The position numbers were made by a program, and so were the translations under genes. 37,287 nt of DNA, taken from positions 195,494-232,780 of the forward strand of contig BFEA01000113.1 of NCBI GenBank assembly GCA_003427395.1, written 5' to 3'. Below the pieces are notes generated by a model that made no database searches, had not been told where the DNA came from, and was given only the letters and a program-made list of their open reading frames with translations. Positions 36,804-37,287 of the stretch are shown here, piece after piece (the first letter of the stretch is position 1; every line of letters starts with the position of its first letter). Source of the DNA: Chara braunii (lineage: Eukaryota > Streptophyta > Charophyceae > Charales > Characeae).

Positions 36804-37287
36804 TGCAAGGAAAATGAGCGATAGCGAACTTCAGAAATGAAACAGCATCATACACATGGGACCAGATAGTCGTGACCTCGAACCAATAGCAAAATTGCAT
36901 CATTAGTTCCACCAAATAAGAGCACAACAAAAACTCATAATTGACAATGCTGGAATAGTCTCATCATCATCGACAAAGAACCAATGTCGATATCCTATCT
37001 GGCGCCCAGAATACAAATGGCGGATCCTATCTAGCCTATCTGCAATGCCGCTGATGACATCAACAGCTCCCCGAAGTACGAGCAGATCTCGGCCAATGCC
37101 GTTCGCCTCAAGCACCAGGTATGTCTCTTGTAACACTCACAACCTCGATCCCCAACTCACAGATGCCACATGCACCCATATGTCTCTTGTAACACTCACA
37201 ACCTCGATCCCCAACTCACAGATGCCACATGCACCCAAGAACCACCATGCGCCCCATCCAGCATACAGCAGCGCAGCTCGGCTATGG
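36804..37287 (-). repeat. Gypsy 5' LTR, partial (runs out of the window)
   Basis: It matches the 3' LTR from 36828 on. It carries its own 59-bp tandem duplication (37121-37179, 37180-37238; ATGTCTCTTGTAACACTCAC) that is absent from the 3' LTR. By comparison about 490 bp lie beyond 37287. Confidence 0.85.

Larger units (their letters stand above)
27711..37287 (-). mobile_element. Ty3/gypsy LTR retrotransposon, inactive, carrying LINE-C
   Basis: In minus-strand order: 5' LTR (cut by the window end), primer-binding site, about 1.2-kb leader, gag, LINE-C in place of protease and most of RT, RNase H, integrase, polypurine tract, 3' LTR. Gag-to-integrase order with RNase H before integrase is Ty3/gypsy. 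The two LTRs differ at roughly 5 percent of sites by eye over 340 bp, mostly transitions. In-frame TAGs and a frameshift also disable it. It appears to have inserted into LINE-B. Confidence 0.88.

Noticed and set aside
1-37287. CRISPR array, prokaryotic operon or phage
   Set aside because: Introns, LINEs, LTR elements and a plant-type kinase show a eukaryotic nuclear genome. No regular repeat-spacer pattern was seen.

Overview
This is a eukaryotic, repeat-rich window. The only host gene I can support is a split histidine kinase of the plant cytokinin-receptor (AHK2/3/4) type on the minus strand. Four internal exons (19412-19542, 16958-17117, 6269-6301, 3887-4885) have good GT/AG borders and matching phases, and together give 441 codons in one open frame. 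They cover the end of the dimerisation helix domain and the ATPase domain through the N box and G1 box. The upstream exons (sensor domain, phospho-acceptor histidine) and downstream exons (rest of the ATPase, receiver) are not visible and probably lie outside the window. A cytokinin-receptor-type kinase, introns up to 10.7 kb, APE-type LINEs and a Ty3/gypsy element with an initiator-Met-tRNA-like primer site suggest a streptophyte (charophyte alga, bryophyte or another large-genome plant). I cannot name the species.

Layout. 1-3886 is downstream intron or flank, packed with short inverted-repeat elements and tRNA-like repeats. 3887-4885 is the large kinase exon; it carries a 12-residue coding minisatellite between the N and G1 boxes. 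4886-6268 is an intron holding a tRNA-like SINE, an inverted-repeat element and a decayed copy of the start of the large exon. 6302-16957 is a giant intron containing LINE-A (plus strand, about 9.4-16.7 kb), which itself carries two nested terminal-inverted-repeat (TIR) elements with clean target-site duplications. 17118-19411 and 19543-25100 hold tandem duplications, inverted-repeat elements and low-complexity DNA, with no confident gene.

25.1-37.3 kb is a nest of retroelements. LINE-B (minus) is cut at 27711 by the 3' LTR of a Ty3/gypsy element (minus). That element runs 3' LTR, polypurine tract, integrase, RNase H, a gap filled by LINE-C (plus), gag, leader, primer-binding site and the start of the 5' LTR, which leaves the window at 37287. 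The protease and most of the reverse transcriptase are missing where LINE-C sits. All three LINEs and the gypsy element are broken by stops and frameshifts. The seven in-frame stops I found in the gypsy element are all TAG, and at least five stand where the family has glutamine, as expected from C-to-T decay of CAG.

The least expected signals are: (1) decayed 50-70 bp copies of three of the kinase gene's splice junctions lying near the real junctions; (2) the coding minisatellite in the kinase ATPase domain; (3) at least seven families of small inverted-repeat elements, one with five near-complete foldback copies.
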